DNA of 43,207 nucleotides from Aurantimonadaceae bacterium (GTDB lineage Bacteria > Pseudomonadota > Alphaproteobacteria > Rhizobiales > Rhizobiaceae). The stretch covers positions 1 through 43,207 of the forward strand of contig CANJKV010000013.1 in assembly GCA_947474855.1 (NCBI GenBank), in the 5' to 3' direction. Positions 24,203 to 32,412 of this stretch are shown in pieces (position 1 is the first letter of the stretch; each line of letters starts with the position of its first letter). The translations under genes were made by a program, and so were the position numbers. The notes under the pieces are model-generated. The model was not told the DNA's origin. It saw only the letters and a list, made by a program, of their open reading frames with translations, and made no database searches.

Positions 24203-25702
24203 ATGCGCTGGCAGTACAAACACAGGGTGGCCTCGGTCTTCGTGCTGGGTCTTTTCCTCGACCTTCTCGATACGACGATCGTCAACGTCGCACTCCCCAC
24301 CATCGCGGCCGACCTCGGGGTCCAACCCTCGGACATGCAAGGTGTGGCCACTGCCTACCTGATCGCCCTGGCGACCGTGATCCCGGTCAGCGGCTGGGCG
24401 GGCGACCACTTCGGCACCAAGCAGGTCTTCGTCGCGGCCCTGGCCCTCTTCACCTCGGCCTCGGGCCTGTGCTCGGCGGCGACTAACCTGGAGATGCTCG
24501 TCGCCTTCCGCGCCTTGCAGGGAATCGGAGGCGGACTTCTCGTCCCGGTCGGCGTCACGATGCTGATGCGCGCTAATCCCCCGGACGAGCGCGCGAGCGC
24601 ATCGGCCGTGTTGGCGGTGCCGGCAGCCCTGGCGCCGGCCCTCGGTCCCTTGCTCGGCGGATACCTTGTGGAGGCCCAGGGCTGGCGGTGGATCTTCGCC
24701 GTAAACGTCCCGGTCGGTCTGGTCGGGATCGTCTTCGCCGCCTGTGCCCTGCGCGAGCATCGCGAAGGGGGGGCCGGACGTCTTGATCTCCTGGGCTTCA
24801 GCCTCTCCGCCGGAGGCCTCGCCGCGACCATGTACGCGCTGGCCATCGCGGCGGAGAAGGGCCTCGGCGACCGGGAGGTCGCCGCCTGCGGCTCCATCGG
24901 ACTTGCCCTCCTGGTGGTCTTCGCGATCCACGAGACCCGTACCCGCGATCCCCTGATCGACCTCGGCCTGTTCAGGGAACGGGCCTTCGCCGTCGGCAGC
25001 GCCGTCACCTTCCTTGCGGCCACGGCCTTCAGCGGCGCGCTATTCCTCCTGCCGCTGCTCCTCCAGCAACAGATGCGGTTCGGCCCCATGGAGGCCGGCA
25101 TGGTCACGTTCGCCCACGCCGCCGGCATCCTGATCGTCATGCCCGTTGCCTCCGGGCTGTATGCCCGCCTGGGCGTGCGGACAATGCTGGCTGCCGGGAT
25201 GGGCATCATGGGAAGCGCGACGCTGGCGCTGACGGCTGTCGATGGCGCGGCGAACGTGTGGCCGTTCGCCGCGCCCATGCTTTTGGCGGGGGTCGGCTAC
25301 GGCCTGACGATCGTGCCCCTTCAGGTCGCCACGTTCTCCGGCACCCCGCCCGAGGCCCTCGGCCGGGCGAGCGCCGCGTTCAATTCCGTGCGGCAGGTCG
25401 CGCTCGGGGTCGGAGTGTCGTTCGTCGCCACGACGCTCGCCTGGCGGCTGGACGTCCATGCCGGCGCGATGGGCTCGTCCGCCAACGGCGCGCGCGTCCT
25501 GGCCGCCTTCCACGAGGTGTTCGAGCTGGCTGCGGGCGTCGCCGGCCTGGGGATGCTGGCCGCCTGGTTCGCGGTCGACCGCTCCCGCGAGAGCCCGGCG
25601 ACGGGGCTCTGCGACGGGACGACTGCCGTCTGCGGGGGCGAGGCACGCCGATCCTGTGCCGTCGCGACTTGCCCGCGCCAAGGATGGCACTCGCTGGCCT
25701 GA
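24203..25702 (+). CDS. MFS drug-efflux transporter (DHA2, EmrB/QacA family)
   Basis: A 499-residue, probably 14-helix exporter. It has LDTTIVNVALPTIAADLG, the DHA2 TM1 signature, WVATAYL-like GVATAYLIALA, motif C-like PALGPLLGGYLVEAQGWRWIF, and NVPVGLVGIV. Such pumps expel hydrophobic drugs or toxic metabolites with proton exchange. The ATG at 24203 fits the usual N-terminus with a short cytoplasmic KHR stretch; the frame continues upstream only as antisense of the SDR. The C-terminal about 35 residues after the last helix are Cys-rich and unlike the family, perhaps a read-through tail. Confidence 0.93.
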   Translation: MRWQYKHRVASVFVLGLFLDLLDTTIVNVALPTIAADLGVQPSDMQGVATAYLIALATVIPVSGWAGDHFGTKQVFVAALALFTSASGLCSAATNLEMLVAFRALQGIGGGLLVPVGVTMLMRANPPDERASASAVLAVPAALAPALGPLLGGYLVEAQGWRWIFAVNVPVGLVGIVFAACALREHREGGAGRLDLLGFSLSAGGLAATMYALAIAAEKGLGDREVAACGSIGLALLVVFAIHETRTRDPLIDLGLFRERAFAVGSAVTFLAATAFSGALFLLPLLLQQQMRFGPMEAGMVTFAHAAGILIVMPVASGLYARLGVRTMLAAGMGIMGSATLALTAVDGAANVWPFAAPMLLAGVGYGLTIVPLQVATFSGTPPEALGRASAAFNSVRQVALGVGVSFVATTLAWRLDVHAGAMGSSANGARVLAAFHEVFELAAGVAGLGMLAAWFAVDRSRESPATGLCDGTTAVCGGEARRSCAVATCPRQGWHSLA

Positions 25703-25954
25703 ACGGGCCCGGAAGAGCCCTCCGAGAACTCGACCGCGCCTTCATCCTGCCGAGCTCGCCGCCAGCCTTACCGTCCGGGAAAGCACCTTCCCGGCCCGGG
25801 CGGTTCTCCGACCCGTCCACGCCTACACCTAGACGTTGGCGGCGGAGGACGAACATACCGTCACGACCAGCATGGAGGGGGCGATTTCCGGCGCTGCCGA
25901 GGCGCGCCGTGCGGGTCGCCGACCGCCCGAGCTCGACAGGGAGGCGCATTGACG

Positions 25955-27763
25955 ATGAACGCTCCAACCAACGGGCGGCCCATGTCCGACTACGGTCTGA
26001 TCGGCGACATGCGCGGCGCCGCGCTCGTCGCCTCCGACGGGTCGCTGGACTGGCTGTGCCTCTCGCGCTTCGACGCGGAGCCGGTGTTCCTCGGGCTTCT
26101 CGACGCGGACAAGGGCGGGGGCTGCACGATCGACCTCGGTGGTGCGATCTCGACCGTCCGCCACGGCTACCTCGACGGCACCAACGTGCTCGAGACCCAT
26201 CTGACATGCGACGACGGCTCGATCTCGGTGACCGACTTCATGCCCATTCGGGCGCTCGAGGAGGTCGGCGACGTCGGGGCCGACAGCGACGCGCCCGGCC
26301 GCCTCGTCAGGATCATTCGATGTACGGGCGGCGCGGTCGACGTCACGGTCCGCATCGCGCCGGCATTCGACTGGGGCCGCCGCCGGACGGCGCCGGTCCT
26401 CGCCTCCTGGACGGCGTCCTACGTGGAGGATCGTCTTTATCTCGCCTCGTCCCACTCCGTGTCCCCGGACGGCTCGGCCGTGACGACCGGAGGACGCCTC
26501 GCCGAAGGCGAGACTTTGACGATCGTGCTGACGCAGGCGGGACCGTTGGACGCGGTGGCCGTGGAGAATGCGCCGGACCAACTGTCGGATACCGTCCGCT
26601 ACTGGCGGGACTGGGACGCGCGTTCCACCTGCGCCGGCCCCCATGCCGCCGCCGTCTCCCGCAGCGCCCTCTGCCTGAAGCTCCTGACCTACGCCCCGAC
26701 GGGCGCCATGATCGCGGCGCCGACGACGGGCCTACCGGAGGCGGTCGGCGGCGTTCGCAACTGGGACTACCGCTTCGTGTGGACGCGAGACGCCTCCTTC
26801 AGCGTGTCGGCCTTCCTCAACATCGGGCACCGACGGGAAGCGGCTGAGTTCTTGCGCTTCCTGCACAACGCCTGCGGAGACGGAGACGTCGTCCGGGTGA
26901 TGTACGGCGTCGACGGTCCGGTGCCCGAGGAGCAGGAACTCCATCATGTCTCTGGATGGCGAGGATCCAGACCGATCCTCGTCGGCAACGAGGCCAGCGA
27001 TCAGAAACAACACGAGATCTACGGCGAGCTCCTCGCGGCGCTCAATCTCTACCTTTCCCGACATGGAACGGACGGGCTCTGCCCCGAGCTGCGTGCTGCC
27101 CTGCCCGATTTCGTCCGCCGGCTCGCCGAAGCGGCCATCGAGAACTGGCGGATCCCCGACCAGGGCATCTGGGAACTGCGCGGTGCGCCCCGCCACCTCC
27201 TGCACACGAAGGCGATGTGCTGGGTGGCGCTCGACCGCGCGATCACGCTGGCGCCGCGCCTCGGGCTCGATGTTCCAGACCTTTGGCGGAGCGAGCGGGA
27301 CGCGATTCGTTCCGAATGTCTGTCGCAGGGGTGGAACCCGCACGTCGCCGCGCTGACCATGGAATTCGGCGGCGAGGCGCTCGACATGTCGACGTTGCGC
27401 CTGGCTCTTATGGGAATGCTCGAGGCCGGCGACCCGAAGATGACGGCGACGCTGGAGGCCTCCGTTCGCGAACTCGGCGAGGGCGACCTTTACTGGCGCT
27501 ACCGCTTCGACGACGGCCTGCCCGGCGACGAGGGCGCGTTCGCCGCCTGCTCCTTCTGGGTGGTTGCCATGCACACGCTCCGCGGCGAGCTCGAGGCGGC
27601 GCGCTCACTCCTCGATCGGCTGCTGGCGCGCGCGACGGGGCTCGGCCTGTTCTCCGAGGAGTTCGATGGCTCCTCGGGCGAGCAGATCGGCAACTTCCCG
27701 CAGGGCTTCACTCACATGGCCGTCATCCACGAGGCCGTCCGGCTCCACGAGGCGACCGCCTGA
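25955..27763 (+). CDS. GH15 family glucoamylase/trehalase-like protein
   Basis: A 602-residue soluble glycoside hydrolase of family 15. The N-terminal beta-sandwich (DYGLIGDMRGAALVASDGSL) is followed by the (alpha/alpha)6 barrel with RNWDYRFVWTRDASFS, the general-acid motif DQGIWELRG and the second catalytic-region LFSEEFD. It hydrolyses alpha-glucosides such as trehalose, maltose or dextrins with inversion. No signal peptide is seen, so the enzyme is cytoplasmic. GGGAGG lies 10 bases before the ATG (and 4 before an in-frame TTG at 25949). The SDR of the general-stress type follows 70 bases downstream, suggesting co-expression under osmotic or desiccation stress. Confidence 0.92.
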   Translation: MNAPTNGRPMSDYGLIGDMRGAALVASDGSLDWLCLSRFDAEPVFLGLLDADKGGGCTIDLGGAISTVRHGYLDGTNVLETHLTCDDGSISVTDFMPIRALEEVGDVGADSDAPGRLVRIIRCTGGAVDVTVRIAPAFDWGRRRTAPVLASWTASYVEDRLYLASSHSVSPDGSAVTTGGRLAEGETLTIVLTQAGPLDAVAVENAPDQLSDTVRYWRDWDARSTCAGPHAAAVSRSALCLKLLTYAPTGAMIAAPTTGLPEAVGGVRNWDYRFVWTRDASFSVSAFLNIGHRREAAEFLRFLHNACGDGDVVRVMYGVDGPVPEEQELHHVSGWRGSRPILVGNEASDQKQHEIYGELLAALNLYLSRHGTDGLCPELRAALPDFVRRLAEAAIENWRIPDQGIWELRGAPRHLLHTKAMCWVALDRAITLAPRLGLDVPDLWRSERDAIRSECLSQGWNPHVAALTMEFGGEALDMSTLRLALMGMLEAGDPKMTATLEASVRELGEGDLYWRYRFDDGLPGDEGAFAACSFWVVAMHTLRGELEAARSLLDRLLARATGLGLFSEEFDGSSGEQIGNFPQGFTHMAVIHEAVRLHEATA

Positions 27764-27833
27764 TCCGACGGAACCGTTCGGGGCAGCCACACGCGGATGC
27801 CGCGGTGACAGAGACGAACCAAAGGAGACTCAC

Positions 27834-28703
27834 ATGACCGATACAGCGACGCACCGCGCCGAGCCGCCGTTCGATGCGCAGCCTCAAGCCTACCCCGGAT
27901 CGACCGCGGCCATGACGCCTACGCCCGATCACGGCGAGGACAGCTACCGAGGTTCCGGTCGCCTTGCCGGGAAGATCGCGGTGGTTACGGGCGCCGACAG
28001 CGGGATTGGCCGCGCCGTTGCGATCGCCTTCGCGCGGGAGGGCGCGGACCTCGTCCTGTCCTACCTCGACGAGGACATCGACGCGCGCGAGACCGCCCGC
28101 TGGGTCCAGCAGGCCGGCCGCAGGGTGGTGCTGGTGCCGGGCGACCTCTCCGATCCGTCCCACGGCGCGGCCCTTGTCTCGCAGGCAGTCGAGGAGTTCG
28201 GCCGCATCGATGTCCTCGTCAACAACGCCGGGTACCAGAAGTGTGCCGACTCCATCGACGACATCTCCGTCGAGGACTGGAACCGCCACTTCGCGGTCAA
28301 CGTCCATTCGATGTTCTACCTGGTGAAGGCGGCGGTGCCGCACATGGCCAAGGGGGCATCCATCATCAACACCGCCTCGATGAACGCCAAGATGCCCATG
28401 GAGCGCCAGCTCGCCTACTCGTCGACGAAGGCGGCCATCACGAACTTCACCGCGAACCTCGCTAAGCTACTCGCCGACAAGGGCATCCGCGCCAACGCCG
28501 TGCTGCCCGGCCCGATCTGGACGCCCTTGATCCCGGCGACGATGAACGACGAGGAGGTCGAGGGCTTCGGCAAGCAGGTGCCGATGCAACGGCCCGGACA
28601 GCCGGCCGAGCTCGCTCCCCCTTACGTCATGCTCGCGTCCGACGAAGGAAGCTACATTTCCGGAGCAATGATCGCCGTCACGGGTGGGGCCGCTCTCCTT
28701 TAA
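27834..28703 (+). CDS. SDR with long N-terminus (YghA/GSP39-like)
   Basis: A 289-residue SDR of the group with about 40 extra N-terminal residues that include PDHGEDSYRGSGRLAGK. TGADSGIG is at 52-59, NNAG at 130-133, catalytic Tyr195-x3-Lys199 in YSSTK, and the end is YISGAMIAVTGG. Members are soluble oxidoreductases often found with stress and biofilm genes (YghA, general stress protein 39). AAAGGAG precedes the ATG. It is probably in one transcript with the GH15 gene. Confidence 0.92.
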   Translation: MTDTATHRAEPPFDAQPQAYPGSTAAMTPTPDHGEDSYRGSGRLAGKIAVVTGADSGIGRAVAIAFAREGADLVLSYLDEDIDARETARWVQQAGRRVVLVPGDLSDPSHGAALVSQAVEEFGRIDVLVNNAGYQKCADSIDDISVEDWNRHFAVNVHSMFYLVKAAVPHMAKGASIINTASMNAKMPMERQLAYSSTKAAITNFTANLAKLLADKGIRANAVLPGPIWTPLIPATMNDEEVEGFGKQVPMQRPGQPAELAPPYVMLASDEGSYISGAMIAVTGGAALL

Positions 28704-29206
28704 CGGCCTCGCAGCGTTGTGCTCCGGGACGAGGAGCGACGTTTCCTGAAGCTTTCGTCTATCGCAGGGCCGAGGCGACGACCGCGACGTGCTGTTCCGC
28801 CCTGTTAATCGCCAGGACTGCCACATCATTCGCAGGAAGGACTACTCCGCGCAGCCGCCGCTCGATCGGCCGGCGGCTGCCCTGGCCGTGCCGGATCAGA
28901 TGGCGCCGCTTTTCTCCGACGCGACGCGGGCCGGCACGACGACGTATCCCGGCCGCTCGGGTGTAATGTCGAACGCTGATCGTCTGATCGTCCGTTCGAA
29001 CTTCCGCAGGGATCGTTCGCTTCCCGACAGAAGTGCTCGAGAGCGGACCGGCAGGAAAATCCTTGTCTGGTATCGGGGGCAGGCAAAGGGGGCGCCCGGA
29101 AGCGGCCGGATGGGTTTCGACCCTTCATCGCCTTCCGATCGGCCGTCGACCCAAGCCGGAAGCTGCTGATCGGCGCAGCCGGTCGCCATAGCCGTCATCA
29201 GCACGC
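28704..29206. other. Gene-free stretch
   Basis: 503 bases with open frames on both strands but none with a credible start signal, family motif or codon bias; the frames contradict each other. A low-complexity arginine/proline-rich reading is what GC-rich non-coding DNA gives. No repeat or RNA was recognised. Confidence 0.5.
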
Positions 29207-29886
29207 TCAACGGGTTACCAGACCGATCGGCGTTGAAGCTGTGCGCCGATTGACACTTTGCTCTTGCGTCGTCGCCCGGTCGGAGACCAACGGATCCTGT
29301 TCCCCCAGGTCGATGACGGCGCCCGCCGCCTTCAGCGCCGAGAGGTACCAGTCGGCCTCCATGAGAAGCTCGGGGAAGTAGACGCTGGGCGGGTACGCGG
29401 GCCGGCCCTCGAGTCCCAGAACCGTGGAAAGCGCCAACGCACCGCCGAGCCCGGTAAGCGCGGCTTGGCCCTTGCCGAACTCAAACGTCACGCGCCGACG
29501 CCTCGGCCTGCCGCCCGTCGCACCCTCGATCTCCACGATCAGCTCCGTGGCGGCGCTCCTGCCCCGGCGCCGCCTGGAGGACATGGCGGTCGCGAGGTCA
29601 AACCGGACGGACCTGGCCCGCGTCATCGCCTGAAGACTGACGATGTCATAGGGGAGAAGGCACTTCCGCGCAGCGTACGGCCGTCGAGCGTTCGGAACTC
29701 GCGGGTTGCCGCCGCCTTGGTCAACCAGACGCGGCGACCATCTCCGAACGCCCAGACGCCGGATCCTCCCTCCGCACCCCGTTCCATGTCGGCCATGGCT
29801 GCGGGACCGGTGGCATCCAACTCGTCGACCACCGCCCCGATGGCCACCGAATGAACGACAGATGGCCTCCTCGCGGACGGTGGCAC
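29207..29886 (-). pseudogene. Saccharopine-dehydrogenase-like gene fragment, frameshifted
   Basis: Two frames give the C-terminal half of a saccharopine-dehydrogenase/reductase-like protein. The first (about 29886-29640) contains VVDELDATGP, then GVWAFGDGRRVWLTKAAATR and RTLDGRTLRGSAFSP. After a one-base slip in the CCCC run near 29650 the other frame continues YDIVSLQAMTRARSVRFDLA, GQAALTGLGGALALSTVLGL and YPPSVYFPELLMEADWYL, ending at 29207. The N-terminal Rossmann half is absent. Either a decayed gene or, for the slip alone, a sequence error, but the missing N-terminus shows it is a remnant. Confidence 0.6.
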
Positions 29887-29964
29887 CGGGGGATCAGCAC
29901 CTTGAGGCGGGCATCGCGTCCGACTGGCAGGAGCGAACGGACGGTCGACGATCCGCCCCCGTCG

Positions 29965-30765
29965 TCAGGCCCTAGCGTCCTCGTCCACAAGGTCGCTGAG
30001 GTAGTCGAACTCCGTGAAGCGGATGCGCCCTTCCATGTCCGCGACGAAAGTGTTCCCGGCGGAAAGCGCGTCGTGCGTCACGGTCAGGCGCGGCGTGGAC
30101 TCTGGAAGCAAACCCGAAAGGAGGTTGCCAGCGAAGTCCGCGGCATCCTCGTCGGCGGCCATGAACAGCAGGCTCACCTCGTACGGCCCGCCGCTCTCGT
30201 CATCGGGAGACCATTCGATGTAGATGTTGGAGATCGCGTCGTGGAGCGTGCCGTCGCGGTACTTTGCCTTGAGGGCCGTTTCGAGCCCCTTCAGGACACT
30301 CTCCCTCAAGGCGACGACCAGCGCGTTGGGGAGCGCGATCCGAGAATAGTACCTGGAGATCCAGCCGCCGATCCTGCGTCCCTCCGAGGCTCCCGGCTGG
30401 ACGCCGTCGGGTCTGAAGCCGAGGAGGAGCGAGCGGTCGACAAGCTTGCGGGAGTTCAGGTCGACCGCCAGAGCCGCGTGCTCGCAGCCGACGAGCGGCA
30501 CATGCAACTTGCGGAGGTTCTTGCCTCTGGCCTCGGGGCTGCGCTCCTTGAACGCGGCGACCGGATCGACCGCCGCGATCTCCACATGCGGGTCGACATC
30601 CCACCGGACCGACACGACGGTGCAGGACTGGGTGAGGACGATCAGGCGCTGCCCGCGCTCGAATCCCTGCGGCACCCCGACGGTCTCGTTGGACGTGAAC
30701 ACGGATCCCTGCCGCCATCCGGCATCAAGGAGCCGCTGCGCCTCGTCCTCTCCCATGTCCTGCAA
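29965..30765 (-). CDS. Uncharacterised 266-residue protein (third gene of accessory cassette)
   Basis: No family recognised with certainty. The N-terminal half has RLIVLTQSCTVVSVRWDVDP followed by VEIAAVDPVAAF. The string T/S-Q-S/T-C-x-V near a strand end recurs in uncharacterised proteins found with defence and plasmid genes. The C-terminal half is mixed alpha/beta (SRYYSRIALPNALVVALRES) with an acidic end. No signal peptide or membrane helix. The start is TTG at 30765 preceded by GAGG, or ATG at 30756. It follows the HTH gene by 32 bases and is the last gene of the cassette. Confidence 0.7.
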   Translation of the reverse strand: MQDMGEDEAQRLLDAGWRQGSVFTSNETVGVPQGFERGQRLIVLTQSCTVVSVRWDVDPHVEIAAVDPVAAFKERSPEARGKNLRKLHVPLVGCEHAALAVDLNSRKLVDRSLLLGFRPDGVQPGASEGRRIGGWISRYYSRIALPNALVVALRESVLKGLETALKAKYRDGTLHDAISNIYIEWSPDDESGGPYEVSLLFMAADEDAADFAGNLLSGLLPESTPRLTVTHDALSAGNTFVADMEGRIRFTEFDYLSDLVDEDARA

Positions 30766-30797
30766 TGCGCCTCGAGCTCCCGTCGGTCCGGTGTGAC

Positions 30798-31382
30798 CTA
30801 CGAGGAAACGGCAGCGCCCGGCAGGTCGTCAAGCACAGGGTTGCCGCCATGCCGGGGAGGCTTGGCTTCACGCTTGGCCTCGAACTTGGCGTAGCGCTCC
30901 ATCGTCGGGCCGAGCGCCTCAATGCGCCGGCGCACGGCATCCGGGTCGAGGACCTCCGCCGCGAGATCCTCGCGGAGCGAGCGTCCGTCCGCGCCCTTCT
31001 GGTTCCAGACACGGTACAGTTGGCGGTAGTGCCCGCCCGTCGATTCCTTGAGGAGGCTGAACAGCGAGCGGATGCGTTCGTCGTTCTGGGGGCGGACGAC
31101 AGCCGTCTGGTCCAGCCAGGAGTAGATCGTCTTGCGCTCGACGCGCGCCATCTCGGCGATCGCCGAAATGGGAAAGCCGTTCTCGCGCATGACGCGGACG
31201 ATCTCGTGGACCGTCAGGCTGCTCGGGCGGGTCGCCACTCGCCGACCGACGCCGAGGTCGGCCGAGTGCCCCATCCAGGCCGTCGAGACGAACTGGCGGG
31301 CTTGCGCGTTTCCGATGACGAGGCAGGAGGCGACGGCCGTCACGACGGCGATCGTCCCGTTCTTGAAGCCTTCCTGTGCCAT
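30798..31382 (-). CDS. HTH-domain protein with hydrophobic N-terminus (second gene of cassette)
   Basis: A 194-residue protein in two parts. Residues 9-27 (GTIAVVTAVASCLVIGNAQA) are hydrophobic, like a membrane anchor or signal peptide. Residues 57-95 form a helix-turn-helix (IVRVMRENGFPISAIAEMARVERKTIYSWL), followed by a helical region and a basic tail. HTH plus membrane-like N-terminus is unusual; if the segment is buried instead, the protein may simply be a DNA-binding antitoxin or regulator of the cassette. Its ATG overlaps the TIGR04255 gene's stop by one base (TGATG), so expression is coupled. Confidence 0.75.
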   Translation of the reverse strand: MAQEGFKNGTIAVVTAVASCLVIGNAQARQFVSTAWMGHSADLGVGRRVATRPSSLTVHEIVRVMRENGFPISAIAEMARVERKTIYSWLDQTAVVRPQNDERIRSLFSLLKESTGGHYRQLYRVWNQKGADGRSLREDLAAEVLDPDAVRRRIEALGPTMERYAKFEAKREAKPPRHGGNPVLDDLPGAAVSS

Positions 31383-32161
31383 CAGTCCTCTCCGTTCCAA
31401 ACCTTGAGCGCATGGTCCGTCACGAGAGCGTCGAAAACGCTCCGGATCGGACCGTGCAGTTCGAGCATCCGCTCGCGGACGTCGAACCCTTCCATGTCGA
31501 GCGGCGCGTCGAAGGCCGCCCCGTGATCTACGTCCAGTACGGCGAAGTCGCCGTCGGGGCGCTTGGGTGCCCACTCGCCCCGCTGCGTGGCCTCGCTGTT
31601 GAGTTCCAGCGGAAGCACCGTGGGCGGCCGCCGTAATGCCTGCACCCGCAACATGCCCATGTCGGTGGCATAGCCCGCCGCGTAGACGCCTTCCTGGACC
31701 GACAATCCGGCCCTCTCGATATCGGCTGGAAGGAACCCCTCGGCAAGGTACTCCTCCAGCCTTTCCCCCGACTTCGGGACGATCAGGTCGACGTACCGCA
31801 GCCCGATGCCATGGACGTACTTGATGTCTGCGGCAAGGACGCAGGCGACGAAGCGGTCCACGAAATCGCCCCGATCGACGTAGCGGTTCGTATGCAGGGC
31901 GATGTGCCCGGCGTTCACCATGAGCGCCCAGGAACCGTCCTGCGAGGCGAGTTGCCACGTCGTGATCTCGTTGTGGGTGAAGTTCACCCCATCATGGTCG
32001 ATGTTCACCTGGAAGTGGGGAGCGGTGAACTCCTCCTGACGCGGATACAGATCGCTCAACCTTGCCTGGAGGGCCGCTGCGAACGGGCGGGGGTCGATGA
32101 GCTCCGGAAAGCGCAAGACACCCAGCACGTACACGACAGGTGCATTCTTGAGCTTTGTCAC
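31382..32161 (-). CDS. TIGR04255 family protein (first gene of cassette)
   Basis: A 259-residue protein with the diagnostic start of the TIGR04255 family, KLKNAPVVYVLGVLRFPELI, followed by the QARLSDLYP, VQVN-like FQVNIDHDGVNF and the RYVDLIVP region in the middle (LRYVDLIVPKSG). The function of the family is not established; members are accessory, scattered among bacteria, often near plasmid or defence genes. The start is GTG at 32161 with GGGGGAT seven bases before it. It is the first gene of a tight three-gene unit. Confidence 0.82.
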   Translation of the reverse strand: MTKLKNAPVVYVLGVLRFPELIDPRPFAAALQARLSDLYPRQEEFTAPHFQVNIDHDGVNFTHNEITTWQLASQDGSWALMVNAGHIALHTNRYVDRGDFVDRFVACVLAADIKYVHGIGLRYVDLIVPKSGERLEEYLAEGFLPADIERAGLSVQEGVYAAGYATDMGMLRVQALRRPPTVLPLELNSEATQRGEWAPKRPDGDFAVLDVDHGAAFDAPLDMEGFDVRERMLELHGPIRSVFDALVTDHALKVWNGED

Positions 32162-32184
32162 CGCCGATCCCCCATGAGCGCCTC

Positions 32185-32211
32185 ACTATACACTCAACTA
32201 AACACGTGCAA
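32185..32211 (-). promoter_or_regulatory. Candidate promoter of the three-gene cassette
   Basis: On the minus strand TTGCAC (32211-32206) and TATAGT (32190-32185) are separated by 15 bases, about 25 bases upstream of the GTG start. The spacing is short, but this is the only AT-rich spot in the 250-base gap between the replication gene and the cassette. Confidence 0.4.
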
Positions 32212-32412
32212 CGGCCGTGGCACAATTCCCTCTTTCAGGGGGTTCCCGGCTGCCCCTTCAAAGGGCCACCGGCGCCGATCCGCCGTAGCTTCCCGCTATC
32301 GGCGGATCGGCCTTCGATATCGACGCGATGGACGCATCGGGATGCCCCGGAAGGTCGCGACGCTGCACCCTGTCGATGATGCACAGCAGGCTCCGTGCCG
32401 CCGCCGCATCAG

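Noticed and set aside
28896-29210. Minus-strand 104-codon frame
   Set aside because: No ribosome-binding site, no family motif, and it competes with a plus-strand frame of similar length.
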